From NCBI GenBank assembly GCA_020746105.1, contig CM036619.1:73521635-73585634 (forward strand): DNA of 64,000 nt, read 5' to 3'. Positions 36,858 through 51,400 of the stretch are shown here, one piece after another. The position numbers and the translations under genes were made by a program. The notes beneath the pieces were generated by a model that was not told the DNA's origin, ran no database searches, and saw nothing but the letters and a program-made list of their open reading frames with translations. Numbering within the stretch: position 1 is the first letter of the stretch; each line of letters opens with the position of its first letter. The DNA comes from Trogon surrucura. Lineage: Eukaryota; Chordata; Aves; Trogoniformes; Trogonidae.

Positions 36858-39800
36858 ATTTTCTTTAAAATCTTAAAAAAAAAAGGTGTATGTTCAATAT
36901 TTATAATGTTTATATCAACAGCAAATCTCACTGTTGAACTAAAGAATTAACTGTCAAGTAGGTGTTTTCCTCTTTCATCACAAAGAATTTTTGCAGACAC
37001 CCATGATTAGTGTGCTCTAATTAGAGGGGCAAATAAGAGGTAAATGACTTGCAACTTCTTTTTCTACCACTTTTGTTTTTTCCTGGTTGATTTGAGTAGC
37101 AGATGGGAAAAGATATTACGAAACTATATAAGCTTAGGCAACTGCAGATGCTATTAAGAATAAAAATATATAAATATATTTCATTCAAGTTGCAAGAATG
37201 TATAGCGTTGTACTTGCAGAAGAAACAACTATGTTTTAACTAAGGTATAAGGAACTACATTGATGCTATTGAGAGCAGAGAAAGCCTTAGTTTCACAGGC
37301 TCCTAAATTCACAGATAAACTGTACTGTTTTGTCACTAAGTATCATCTCTCATAAATGTGAGTTGGACCACAGTGTTCCTGGGAAAAAAAGCTATACCAA
37401 GCTTGATTTATTCATTACCGGTGAACTGCATCCTTGGGTTTTGGGTGGCTGTGACCATTCAGTGCTGAGAAGGAATAAAAATGTGTCTGACTCCCCCTTC
37501 CCCTCTTTCTTCCCAAAGGTCTTATAGGTGCATTGAGAGATTTTTCTGATGCAGTGCAGTGCTTTACTACTTGTGCTCTCTCTCAACCAGGTCTGATGAA
37601 ACCTGTACTACATTTGTCTGTACTACACCTTTCACAGCATGCCTCCAACTGTTGGTTTGTTTTGGTTTTATTTTCAGCAGAAACCAAACTATGCAAAGCC
37701 TGTAACAAGCCTGAAATCTGTGTGCATAATTTCTTCTATGCCAGTGTTTTGGGGTTTGTTTGGTTGGTTGTTTTTTTTCTCTTTATGTGATACTGATCTA
37801 TTTAGACTTGGTTTGCAATAAGAGCTCTGTCTAGCTCCGTGCTAGACAATAGTTGTCAGATGGGTTGTGCTGTTTTTGTGTATGCAAGTAGAGAACATTC
37901 TGCTGGAAATGGTAGAATAGGCCATGCACGTATGTGAGAAGTATCCCGTCTTACATGTAGAGTGAAAACCAAATTTCTGTAGGCTGTCATGAATTAATAT
38001 ATTGGGGCTGATGCAAACATTTTATGTTCTCAACTGGTTAGTTAGATCAGATTCCTCTGTGTGGCAGCTGTCAAAAGTGTGTTTTTTCTCTTTCATCACA
38101 ATAATAATGATGCAGTATGTCTTTCTTAGATGTACTATGTCTTATTTACTGAAAGTTGGTTTTAGGTAATGTTACTAGAAAAAAATGGAAAAGGTGACAC
38201 GAATTTACTACTTGAAGTGTAGTGGTATCCATCCCAGTCCAAGTATAAATGTATTCAAATCAAATCATCTTTGCTGATTCTTGGCCACAAACAGTGGCTC
38301 TTCCCTGTGCTGAAAACTTCTCTTGGAAATGTAAGGAGAAAAGGGTTTGTGAGGTTGGCATCGTCCTTAAAACTTAGTCACATACAGTCCATTCTTTGAT
38401 GTGCGTCTTGCAGTGAAACACTCCTACGTTCACCCATAGGTGTCAATGCAGACGTTCAGAATGACCACAGTGGGTCTTTGGCTCAGGATGTTTGTAGAGC
38501 TAATTTATGTGACCAGCCAAGGAGACATAAGTGTTCGTTATTAAAGTGGGGGAAAAAACTCAGCCCCTCACTGTAAAACTTAGAATAAAGAGCTCGCTGG
38601 CCTCTAGATGACACTGTGTACCTAATACTGTACTCAGTCTCTTAGCCAGAAATGCGGGTCCATCTCCCCTTCCCTTCTCCTTTTAAGTAAGAGCAGTTGT
38701 TGCCTGTTTTGAATAAGTATTCACAACCCTGAGAGAAGTAAATAGAAAGTTGACGTTGTTATTTGAAACAATTTAAAAAAAATACAAAAGAGTAAGACTG
38801 AAAGGTAAAAACCAGGAGTGCTACGATCATGGTTATGCAAATTTGTAGCTCTGTCACTAAATTTGGGATTGTAGTGATTTGTGCTTTGGTTGATATTTCC
38901 TCACAATATCTGGGATGGTGTGAGGCTGAGGAGAAAGTTGTTCAGCATTTCTCTGCTTGAATGCATGTTTACAACCTGACATTAAAAAAACTGCTTTGAG
39001 CCAAACACTGGCATTGAGGAGTAAAGTGCATGTGTAAATTTTCAAAACTTGTATTGAAAACAGATGGGTTTGAGGGGGGGATTTTGCTTATGGGTTTACT
39101 TCCTTTGTTTTTCCTAAGCCACTGGTTGAGTAAAAAAATAAAACCAAAGGGCACACAAAAAATCTCAACATGAACTTTTTTTTTGGTAGAATTTGTGTGT
39201 CTTGTTCACAGTAATTGTTATTTTTCTTTACTGCATTGAAGATGTAGTCCCATGTGGTACTAGGACTGCTGCTTTGTACTTAGCTGACAAGACGATTGCA
39301 GAAGGCAGCATTTAGGACTATCGTTAAAGTGTGGTATTAATGGGATAAATCCTTACACCAGTACATTTCAGTGATAGCACAAACAAAGGTGCAAGTCATA
39401 ATCCTCACTGCCACCTTCTGTGAAGAGCAAAACAACAATAAATGAAATTTCAAGAGTTAACTCCAGACCTGCAAAAAACCCTAGTGGACTAGTATGTAAT
39501 ACAGATTTGCTTCATGTAAAGTTACAGCATTGTTTTGGGAGATAGTGACTGTAAGGTTTTTATGAAAATTAAAGCTTAAGCGCTTGCTTAATCTAAGTTA
39601 CACCAGCTGTAGTTTTACCAGGGAAACTAACAAGACTTATACCTCTTCCCTTTATTAAATCTGACTGGTATAGTAGACATGTTTTTTTTGAAACTTCATC
39701 TTTACAGCCAAGGAAGGGGAGGGCATCAAAAGGACGTTAAACTGCTAGGATGTAGTATGACGATGTGTTGTGGAATACTGGTTAACAACAGGTAAGAAAA

Positions 39801-41488
39801 GACGTGAAAATGCTGAAAATTTGAACAAGTGCAACTCAGCAGATATGGATGACATCGATTTTATGATACTGACGGAAACGGATAATGAGGAAGCAGAATT
39901 ACTGTGAACCAGAATACTAAAGTAGACCTTAAAGAGTGAAATAGAAATTAAAAAATGGAAATGCTGGGATATTAAAATAAAAAAAAAAATGACTGAGATG
40001 TAAGATTAATATTTTCCGTTCCTTCCATAAGAAGGAACAAACATGAAACATTGCTGGAATAAACATGAAAACAAAAATAGGTAGCCACCTCTGGAATAAG
40101 AAGACCCTGGAGGAAAACGTTAATGTAGTTTCATAAAGTCTATATTTTCCTTAATAAGCTTATGATGAAGGTTTATTGTTTATTTAACTTATTGGATAAG
40201 AACAGAATTTTTTTAATGAAAGAGGAAATACTTTGATTTTTTTTTTCTTTGAATACTTAAAGTTGTTAGGTTTTTTTGTAGACATTCCTACTTATATGAT
40301 TTTTCTATTTCAAATAACCTTGGCATAACTATGAAGAATAATCTCGTATTTGCATACTGTAAACAAAAGGCAGAGGCAACAGAAAGGCTGTTGGAAAGGA
40401 CATCTGATTTTTATCCAATCTCGTATTAATAAGTCTTATTTAAGATCTTTTTGAACGATTGGGAAAAGACAGCAGGTTTCACATGGAATGCCTGAATGAT
40501 ACTATAGAAAGAGCCATTGAAAATATCACTGAGGACAAAACACAATAAAAAGGATTTGAGGAGATTAGAAAAATGGGCAGATAACGATAAAATGAGATTC
40601 ATCTCTTGAAAACGCAGACTGTGGGAAAGTGGCACAATCTCAGTGGAAGGCAGGAACCTCAGGAACTATGGTGACAAATGAGATTTGTGGCTGATAAGGG
40701 GCAGTAAATTAAATACAACTTCAAAATGAAATAGGTAGGTCTCTCTAGGATGTGCTGCCATATTTTGCAATGTCATGGTGTAGGACAGCAATAACTCTAT
40801 AGGTTGTTGCTGCATTTCAAGTGGGGTTGGTAATTTGAATGCGTTGAAATTGAGCCCCAAATAGAAAGGGGCACTACGCTACCAGTTTTTCTTACAGCAA
40901 ATGATATATCCTTGTAAAAATATCTTGTAATTCTTACAGAGTGCTTTTTTTTTTTTAACTCTTCCCTTGTTGATATTTTTTTGAAAGATGAGGAAGATAT
41001 GAAAATGAGGAAGAAGAGAGCAACCTCATTGCATATCATCTTTTTCCCATCTCATGTCATCTTAAATTTGTCACTCTTACTTCCATTATATTCTTAGTTT
41101 TACTAGAGTCACTGGCTATCAGCATTTCTAGTTCTACCCCTGGCAAACCTGTGTAGTTTATATTTATGGCTTCTTCTCAGGACATAATGTTTTACCTGGT
41201 TGCACTGGTCATATTCTCTGCAGCTCTGCAGTACCTGGAGTTGGAATGCCCATGCCAGTTCATTACTGCCCTCTAAGCTTGCACTGAGAAAGGCACCAAA
41301 ACGCAACCTGGACATGTCCTTTGCTATGGAACTGCATGGGACAGAGAGGCTGCAACTCTGAGGATGGGTGTGATATATGCTTGTGTGATGGAGAAGAGCT
41401 GTTCGATGTGGGAAAGAGGAGTCCTGGCTTTGCCTTTCAGTATCAAGTTAATATCCCTTAGAGGTTATTTATATTTCTTGTTCTTTTT

Positions 41489-41503
41489 TGTTGTTGTTGT
41501 TGT
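41489..41503. repeat. (GTT)n microsatellite
   Basis: Five tandem GTT units after a T run. Confidence 0.85.
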
Positions 41504-41937
41504 CTTTCCAGTTTACCGCTACAGGATTGGTCACAAGTTTATAAAGTGATACGTTTTTATCTAGAGCTTGCCCAACTCCTTTTACTGGCTGTTAACAGTA
41601 AAACCTTATCATTTTGAGGAAAATCTGTTGCCTTTTCAAGTTCCCGTTCTCACAGATTGTAAGTTGTGTCCTACATAAAGTCATATAAAAGCGGTAAGTA
41701 TCATTTTATACAGGCATAAGGGGGAATTGATAGGTTTTTGCTTATACAGTATAATGTGAAGCCAAATGTATTTTGAAATAACTGTCCAGCCAATAAAATT
41801 GAATAATGCTTTGAGTATGAATAAGTTTAGAAGTTGCATACCTTGTTTCTTGATTCTTCTGTAAAATGAAAGCTCTTACGCTATTTTAATTTGTGCCATG
41901 GGAAACCCTTGACCTCTTCGTGCATACAGATTGGGAA

Positions 41938-41952
41938 AAAAAAAAAAAAAGT
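41938..41952. repeat. A-run
   Basis: An uninterrupted A tract of about 15 bases followed by purine-rich sequence. No mRNA-like body or target duplication was seen that would make it a processed pseudogene tail. Confidence 0.7.
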
Positions 41953-44900
41953 AGGAATAAAAGGGGGGAAGGGCAGAAAAATAGGTAACCATCAAGGTAG
42001 TTCTTGACTTGTAGCTTTTGTATGAGATGGATTTCCCCTAAGCTTGTATAAGGCATAAAACTAAGTAGCATTCTGATTAAATTTTCCATTTGCAAAAAAT
42101 GAGCATGGTGAGTGACAAATGGCCCCTGACATTTCTGGGGTTTGGGGAAGGATTTAAGGAGGGGAGATTTGCTCTACATTATCAGAATGAGCATTGACAC
42201 TTTCTTACAAGATGTTGGTTTGAAATATTTATTTTTTTTAAAAGAGAAATGAAGTTTAACACATATAAAATGCGGTAGCTTTTTTAAAAAAGTGAGAGTT
42301 TTTTAATATGTATATTTTTAAGCAAATTTAAGTTGTATCGCAATCACTTGTGCAACAAGTTTCTGGCCTTGTGTAAGATTTCTGGATACTCTTTCAATTC
42401 AAACTTGAATAATATATACAAACTATTTTACAACTACCTTACATTATCAGTATGCCTTGTGTGTCACAGTTATTACTGTTTTGAATTCTGATTTTGAGCT
42501 TTCTTTTAATTAATTTTGGGATTTTATCAGTAAGCCCAAATCTATATATAACTTCATTTGAACTGCATTGTTTTATGAAGGCTGTCCTTACAGACCATAA
42601 TACTTTCTTCCTCTCACTTTGGTTGCTGATTCCAGTACAGGAAAAAAAAAAATATTTATGCTAATGCTTTTCTGACAAAATACTGAGTTTGTATTTGCCT
42701 CTGAAAAATTAGATTCTGCATTTGGAGAAAGTTTTGATATGACTGCAATGTCACAAAACACACAAAAACTGCATTTTTCACCTGCAGTGAATTCATTAAC
42801 ATGTTTGTCTCCTTTTCAGCAAATTTGTAAAATGTTAAGGAACCAGAGCTTAAGCTATATGTAGGCCATATTTTGTCTGACCTTCCCTTCCTTTTCTGAA
42901 TGTTTGGTTAGGCAAGTGTAGCATATATTTAATGTATGATTTTACATCTATCTTTTTCTTTAATTTTTGTTCTTTTCAATGAAAGCAAACAGTACAGTTA
43001 GAATACAATTTTCAAATAAGTGAAATTCTGCAAATGATCCATATCATACTCCATGTCAGTCCTTGAATTTGTTGCACAGTTTGATAAGTGCCTCTCAGAC
43101 TAGCAGAGTAAGTACAGCAGATAGCTGTAATAAACTGTCATCCTCTGTAAAGGTGAGCTGTTCACCTAGTCAGATGAGGTACACCTTTTGCAAGGTTTGA
43201 AGCAGGAGTGTTGCGAGTTGGGAGTCTCCCTGTTCTTTGGGAAGTGATTTTTAACAATAAAATCTTTCTCCATCCTCACCTCTTATTTATTGCTCATTGG
43301 TGGGCACACAAAATACATATCCACTCTGTGTACAGCTTCCTTACATAATATTTTCACCAGTTTGTCTTTTATGAAAATCTTAGCTTGTTTCCAGTCTTCC
43401 CTCATGTTGTCTCAGTATCTTAATCTGGGTATCTTCCCGGCGTACATAGCACCTCTTTTCCTAGTTCTGAGCCTGTGCTATATTCACCCCTTGTTGCCAG
43501 AGATTTATTATGGGGGAAGCTGTCCCAGCCTTAAGAAGCCCCACGCCCAATATATACAGTTGCTTCCTTTCCAGGAAGCCTGGTAGTATTTGTTTTCTAC
43601 TCTGTGTTCACTACTATGTTATATAACTTCCAGAGAAGAATTACCACATTGTCCTGAAATTCCTGGGAGTAAGAGATAGAACAGCATCTTCTGGCTCCTA
43701 GGGAGCTCCCTGTCACTCATCTTCCAATATTGTGCCCACTGCTCCTACTCTTCCTCCAGTGATTCCCCTCTGTATCTTTTCTACTTGCTTCTCTTGTCAC
43801 ACCTTCTCTTTCTTGGGAGCTTTTGTGCCTACAACATTCTCAGCTGCTCCCTAGAAATATTGTTTGCTCTTCAGGAAATCACAGATTTTACTTAAGCAAA
43901 GCTTAGAAACAAGTACTCGGCTACAAGGACATTCTGGTCCCAGGGAGAACTGACTCTAATCCTGTCTCACTTCCACATGTTCTCTCTCACCATGTTGCTT
44001 TGATGTGTCTCTATTTGAAACCGAAGTGCAACAGTATTTTGGTTTACCTTCTAATAAAATCTGGATGTTTTGGTTATCCATGAAGAAATAACTATAGAAG
44101 GATCTAGGTAGGCTTTACAGCTCTGACTGTCTTAACGTCCCATTTCAGAGTCAAAGTATTGCCTTGTGCATGTGAAAATAAAAAGTTTCAGTGGCTGATA
44201 GCTAGGCCAGCCTTTTGTAGGATCATATGCCTCTTTGAGAGGAGGATGAGTGCCCATGCTAAAATTAAGTCTCCCTTGCAGATTGTGAAGTGCTCATGTT
44301 TAGTAAACTAAATCATTGGGAGCTGCACAGAACAACATAAATATGTTTGCACCTGGACTTTCTATAATGTGCCATGATGTGCTCTCGGGAAACTGGAGAC
44401 TGAGGGACTGTTTGAAAATGATGTCTCCTCTGTTATTCTCTCTTTTGTATGTCCCTTTCGCTTTGCATAGAAATCAAGGCATTGAGATAGGAGGAGAAAA
44501 CAACACTTTGTTGGGTTCCATCTTAAGTTATAGTCATTATACGAGTATAGTGTGAGAGGAGAGGAAATTGAGGCATGTGGATATAGAAAATTTTGCCTCA
44601 GATACCTTAATTTACCCAAATATTATATGCATTTAAGAGGAGGATGTTATCAGTCAGAGAACAAGACAGCTCCAACTGTTGATGTTTTTATCTGCCTTTT
44701 TGATACCTATTTACAACCTCTAGGTGGGTATAAACTATGTAGTTGATCCAGGCAGAAGCTTAAACATATGCTTTTTAGGTGAGTAATCCACTGTTGAGTT
44801 TGCTGAGACTCGAAACCCTTGAATGTTTTCTGGACAGGATCTTGAGGTTAAAATCACAATCTTAAATCTTGTTCTATATAATATTTTAACAGTAATTTTT

Positions 44901-47588
44901 GGCATTTGAATTAAAAGACCTGTATTGGTCAAGAACTTTTGTCTTATCTTCAGATCTAAATAATTCTTAAACTCTGAAAGAGTGTGTTGAGAAAATAGTA
45001 GTTCCTGTGGTGAAAGTAGGTATTCTTATGTCTTTGCTAATAATCCAATTTGCTGTTACTGTGTTCCATTGACTGCACACTGAAAAAAAAAAGGAAGTGG
45101 TTTTGTGGTGAAAAACAAAAACAAGTAAAATGCCAGGAAAAAAACAACAACCAACAAACCAAGAAAAAAAAAACCCAGACTGTCAAATAACAAAAGGAGA
45201 TTCTGATACCAATTAGGACTTCACTGTTGAAAGAAACCTGTAAAGTAGGATTAGCATCACCTACTTATGCTTACATGCTGGAAAAATAAAGTAACTTTTA
45301 AAGGATCTTTCATAAATTAACAAGATACAGTATAAATTGTAATCAAGCATCTTGTCATTCAGCAAATAATTATGATGCATTGGTTTCATTGAAAGCAGCA
45401 TTTTTCTGTCCTACTTTCCTATGATTAATATGAATAAAATGTCCATAACTCTGAAACATACAGGCAACAGTTTAACCTCCTAGCACAGGTTAATAGCATA
45501 TAAAATTAATAAGCTCGCTTCAAAGCATATTAAATGTTGTAGGTCAGTAATCAGTTAATTCTTAATGTAACATATACATACAAATTTCTTTTAAAGGAAT
45601 AAGTACCGATTGGATCATAAGACCTTGGTATCAATTCACATTATCTTCTATATATTGCTGCTGTAAGGATGATGATGTCTCAGTACATCTGCATTTAACT
45701 GAAGGTCAAGTTCTAGTCTGTCAAAGTGAGTTGAAACTTTCACCAACTCTAGCAAGGCTAAGATTTCTCTCACTATGTTTAATTTATCTTGGAATAAATT
45801 ACTTGGTAATTCATACACAGCTATATGTATATATTAATAATTTAAACAATCATACCTAAGCAGAATGATTTCTTGCTAATTCAAGTTTCTCTAATATAGA
45901 GCTGCTCTGAATGTTGCATAGACATGGTCTTAATAGACTTTTACCACTCTACATGAAGTACCTATTCACTTTAAATAAAAATGGTTTGTATTATAGAGCA
46001 AATTCACCGATTACAAATTATCTAAATTCAAATTAGGTAATTTAGATGCATAGATGTATCTCTTTATGTCAAGTGAGGATGTAGGACCAGATTTGTTTTT
46101 TCTCTCCCTATATCCACAGTATTTTAACAGAAAGTCCTCATAGAAATAAAAATTATGAATGTTTGTTACATTGCAACTAATTGGTAACAGGGTGAAGAAG
46201 TGTGTAAACTCTGTAACAAAACAAATAGAAAATGCCATCCTATCTGTCCATGTTTTATCTAGTAAAAAAGAAACAAAAACTTTGAATACATAAAATCCTG
46301 GGTATTACTGTGATCTGTGTCTTCCAATACAGTCTACAGTGTGTGGTTGTGTTATTTTTATTCTCTTTTTATAGTCTGCAAGTTCAGTTAATAAAGTCTG
46401 AAATACTTCAATTAGAGAAAGCTCCAAAATAATTACATAGTTACAGTGTATAGATTCATTGTGGTTGCTTTGAGAATTGGCTTTTGCTTACAGAATGAAA
46501 GAAAAAGAAATTATCGTGATGTTCCTGTTATTGATACCCTCTCCCTTGAGGGTTCGGAGACTCCAAGTTATCAAAAATACTTATCGATAAGGTTCAGGCA
46601 CCGTATCAGCTACCGAGCTTATTAAACTTCATCCAACCCCACTGCATAGCAATTAATGTGTGCAGCCAGGAAGGAATTAGAGCAGTCTCCTGTTCTTCGT
46701 GCACCTCTTGACTGCCTCTGGGGGTCTGAGCACCATTTTCACCCACATGTGTAGTGTCGTATCTTTGTGAAAGGTGCACCAGAGTATCTCTAAAGGGCAA
46801 GCAGGTTGATTTTGATTCTTCATGGGTTTTTTTTTTCTCTCGTTGCACTGAGAGAAATGGCAACCTCTGTAGGGAAGGAAAAATACTTTTCGATATATTT
46901 GTGTAGCCCTGAGTACATAGGGTGCCTACACTGCAGTGGTATTAATAGATGGACTTACTTTCCGTTGTTATAACAATGAAGGAAGTAGTTATGAGCACCA
47001 AAGCTAATGAAGACTGGTTATTGCTAATCTCTGAGCCCCATATGGCTGGGTTTTCTGATATCCCCTAAGGGGCAATCACTGACAGAGATGTTACTACTCT
47101 CGAGCTGTTCATTTAACATCTTTCCATGGTGTCCCAGAGGGTTGACCTTAGGCTTTCCCTTCAGTGGTGGAAACGTTAGGGGTTTTCTTGCCTTGTTTTG
47201 TTAGACTTGGGGGAACTTCATATATGTGGGACCACTGCTTATCTGAGTTAATTGAAAATGGCTAGCAGACTCCAAAGCGCTGAGAGAAACAGCAACATGC
47301 AAAGTATGTGCATGCACACACATATGCAGAGAGAGTTAAAGGCTTCATTGTCTCCAAAGTTTATGTAGTAAATCAGGCTTATAAATAAGCTAACATCAGT
47401 GTACACATTGTGCCGATACAGCATATTTTTTAATTTGTTGTATCACAGAGGTTGATTTCACTTTCGTTGTCACACTTGTAAATAACTGCCAGAGAATTTC
47501 TGGCTAAAATAGCTGACGTAATTCAGAATTACTGTTTCCTGGTTTCGATGCACTGAAACTGTGTTATCTCCTGCCATTTCTGCAATGG

Positions 47589-47822
47589 GTGTCTTGGTTA
47601 GAAACTCTGCAGTTATTTCAAATTTTAGGACATCGACCCAGTTGTTGTTCATTTTCTTTTAAGAGGAAAACTGTCACTTTGAAGTGTTATGAGTTTTCCA
47701 CACTGAAAAGGCTTCAAAGCAAGATGTTTAGCCTAGTTCATGATTGCTGCCTTGCAGCCCTTCTTAAACGTAAAAGCAAACCACAGACTTCCCTGGCAGA
47801 CTACTTTAACTTTGCCTCATGA
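47589..47822 (+). other. Small ORF with PIP-box-like C-terminus
   Basis: A 77-codon ATG-to-stop frame. Its only notable feature is the end, KRKSKPQTSLADYF followed by NFAS and the stop. QTSLADYF fits the PCNA-interacting consensus Q-x-x-[ILM]-x-x-[FY]-[FY], and basic residues precede it as in known PIP peptides. The rest has no recognisable domain, no splice sites were established, and an eight-residue match can arise by chance. It could be the last exon of a gene, the tail of an old DNA-transposon protein, or noise. I do not assign a function. Confidence 0.15.
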
Positions 47823-48470
47823 GGCACGGAGAAAACTGCTATTCATCTGACTGGTTTAAGGCTATACATAAAATGCTATTTCCTACCCCTTAACAAAAAA
47901 TTGGCATCTTCATTGGCATCTTCCCAGGATCAGACTGTGAGTGAAGACACAGAACAGGAAGAAAGGAGGGATGAACATGAGAGAAAAGGTAGAAGAAAAG
48001 AAAAAAACCCAATCCTCTCCTGCTACTGCGTCTCCAGTTTCTGTTCATCTGAAGACCAGGTGAAAACATATTTATAAAAATATAGCTCCTAAGGGCACAG
48101 ACAATGCATTTATTTGTTCCATGGCATTTAGGTAAAAAAGAGTCTTTAGAATATTTTTTAGAGAAATGGCTCAATAAGGTTATGAGGGCATGGGAGGAAG
48201 GGTTAAAAAGGTAGAATTCTTGGTGAGTTTTAACTTCAGGTATTTGAAAATCCTCTGTAAGATGCTATGGCCTTCATATTAAAAGGAGACTGAGCACATG
48301 AAAGTAAGTTGAAACAAGAGCGCTGTAGGAAGAGTCCAGACAGGAAAAGGACTGGAGGCCACATCTGGCAGGCACATTACATTTTCAGAAAAGCTGTCAT
48401 TGTACCAGCAGGACTTTGCTCTGATTCAAAGCTCCTTGAGGTATATCTGTTGCTGTCAGAGGCTCTGGAT

Positions 48471-48495
48471 GTAATAATAATAGTAATAATAATAC
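48471..48495. repeat. (TAA)n microsatellite, imperfect
   Basis: Tandem TAA units interrupted by one TAG. Confidence 0.85.
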
Positions 48496-51400
48496 AAAAA
48501 CCTCAAACTCAAATTCTGGTTCCACCATCCCAAGAAGCTCGAACAGATGGGGCGGGGAAGGGGCTAGAAAAAGGAGGAGGGAGAAAGAAAAATTAATCCC
48601 CAAAGCCATGTTATTACAACAATATTTAATTTTTTTTTCAGAGATTGTGAGTAAGGCTGAGATAAGCGTGCTAGGTTGAGATTCTTTGTGCTTTATTGAA
48701 TTACAGTGTGTTCTCTAATGTGTTGAAAGAATGACAGCCTGGTGCAATTTGAAAGGTACACACTTTGCTTTTGATTCGAACTAGTTCATGTTCATACACA
48801 AATACACATAGAAGGAGAAGATGGGGGGATGGTCTATGGAATGGAGAGATGGAATAAAACCCACCAAAATCTTCATTCATGTTTTACTCAAGATGTTATT
48901 TACCACACAAAAGCTAGTTTTTACTGTATGAAAATCTTTTCTTCTGCCGTGTATCACTGAGAAGAGCTAGTACATATGCACATCTATCAAAAAACATTAT
49001 TATTAATTGCAGTCCCTGAGGTTTCAGGTTAGATTAGGGAAGATAGTGGAACAGGCAGCCCAAAGTTTAGTGATGACTTACCAGGTTTACAAGACTGTCT
49101 TAAAGTTCATCTATATGCTAACGTGTACATTTAAAATAGGAAGAGGATTTTACATAATATGCAGGTGACTGAAGGCTGTACAGAACAGAATAAAACCACA
49201 GTGCATCATATACATATGCTTTATAAACTTGCAGGCATTTCTCTGTGTATTAAATGTGGAACAGAGCAATTTTGAATATATTTTTCTGTTTGTCCAGGTT
49301 TGGGAGAAGATGGGCTTAGGATCACTAGAATAACTCGTTTTGGAGAGGGTGGTGTAATTACAGTAATGTGAAGTGTTTTTTTTTCCCTTCATTGGCAGCA
49401 CAAAACCACTAAAAATCAAATTATTTCAGATGAACAGGTACATTATTTTGTATGATCCAAAAGTAGTTTTTGCTATGTTTTGCATGTTTAAGAATAAATG
49501 CATGTAAATTTAATCTTAAAGCATTCTGAAACAGTAGGTTCAAAATGATGCAAAAGCGACACTTGCTGATAAAAGTGAAGTGCAAGGCAGAGACAAGGCT
49601 ATAACAAGTTGCATAGTGAGAAGGAACAATGCAGCTAACTTTGTAAATCAGAATTCAGATGCTGGATGATGAATATTGCTCTAGATACCTGATGATGCTG
49701 ATATAATGGATTTTTTTAGTCTTGTACTTACCTGGAGTTGCAATAGTATTGATTCAAGATTTGTTGAGCTTAGCACTGTATTTCTGTGTTTTATTTCATT
49801 TTTTGAGTCTTACAGATCTGCTTTTAACTGGCAAAAAAAAAGCGTAGCATTAGTATTTGACCCATTTGGTGGTGTGGAAGATAAAAATGGAAAAAGGCAT
49901 GTGCACTGGTGTGGGAAGAGTTGAGTTTCACTTCTAGATGATGTGCCAGTGCTTATCATGTTGATCTCGGATTTGCAAGACTTGATTTATTCCCCTGACT
50001 GGTTACATGCTCCCCATATAAACAAATCAGTATGGCTGATGTTCCATACAGAAATAAATAGTGGAGCTGGGAAGCTTAGAACAGCTAATTAACCCTACGC
50101 GAATGCAGTACTAGTGAAGCTTATCTGTAGTAATAAAGCTAGCTGCCATATCTTATTTGTAACCACTCTTCCCACCTACCCCACTCTTTCTGATATCAAG
50201 CCAAGGGAGAACAGCATGCCAGCAGTGCTTCCTCTTTCTGTCCCTCCATCTGTGGATTTCCCTTTCTCAAACTGACTTTCTACAGAAACCACCTTTTCCA
50301 TGCAAGCTTCTGGGTGTCTCATTAATCCTTTGCTATGCAAACTTGCTCTTTGCTTCTCTGCACACACTCCTCCATCGATAAGCATGCGGTCATGTTGGGA
50401 AAAAACCAAACTCAAGAATATGTTGTATCACATGTCTTGCATAGTCTGGAGCTATGTAGTAAGGGACTACTTACTCCAGTGAGGGTCCTTCATGCAGCCC
50501 ATTTGCTGTAGAGATAGGTGGGGCAGGCACAAGGTAGGCATACTGCAGAGCTGAGCTCTTCAGTTGTATCCAGACAAATCTTGGTGCATCTTGTGAGTGA
50601 TCTTGGTTCCCAGGCTCCTGCTGCTAAGATCCTTCTTGGTATGTTTGGAAAGAAGCAGTAGCTCCAATATCATGTGCCAGGGGATTTTGCCTTCCCCTAG
50701 AAGACTTTTCACAATTTCACCGTTAGATACTTTGCTGAAATTCCTCCGAAATCCTGTTTTGATGTTGGCCAGCTTTATTCCTCCCTTGTCTGCCTGTGAA
50801 AGGAAGTGTTATCTGTTGTGTCCTTTCATCACAAGGGAGTTACAAAACTAAGCAAAAAAAGATGGTTTTGTTGTGATTCACAATTAGGTCTTTGATTGAT
50901 CTTGGGAAGATACAGCTTTTTTTTGAAATGCATGGTTTGTCTGTTATGAATTTGGAACTGGTCGGTGGCTTACAGCTAGACTGCTTTATAATATTTACCC
51001 TCTGTTGCTCATGTGAAAAGAAACAATAATCAGTGTACTGTTGTTTACTGATGGGTGCCAGCTGTACCTACAGTTAGTTCTTTGTCTACATGGAGGCGTG
51101 TTAGCCTCTCTGAAATGTTAGAGTAACACTGGTGCTTTACTCTTTCTTCAAGAACGTCTTCTCATGAGACCTTAGTTCTAGTACATTTTCATTATTTACC
51201 ATGGGGAAAAAAATCGATCTTCCTGTTGCATTTCTCCCACTATCCTGGAGCAAATTAAAAATAACTTACAAATTTTTCCAGCAAGATATCTTCTCTGTTT
51301 CGTCTTTGAGCACATTTTTTCTTTCTCTTGTTTACCCCCACAGATCTCATTTTGAACTATGTTCTCATTTACATAGACACTGCACTCTCCTTTTGAGAAC

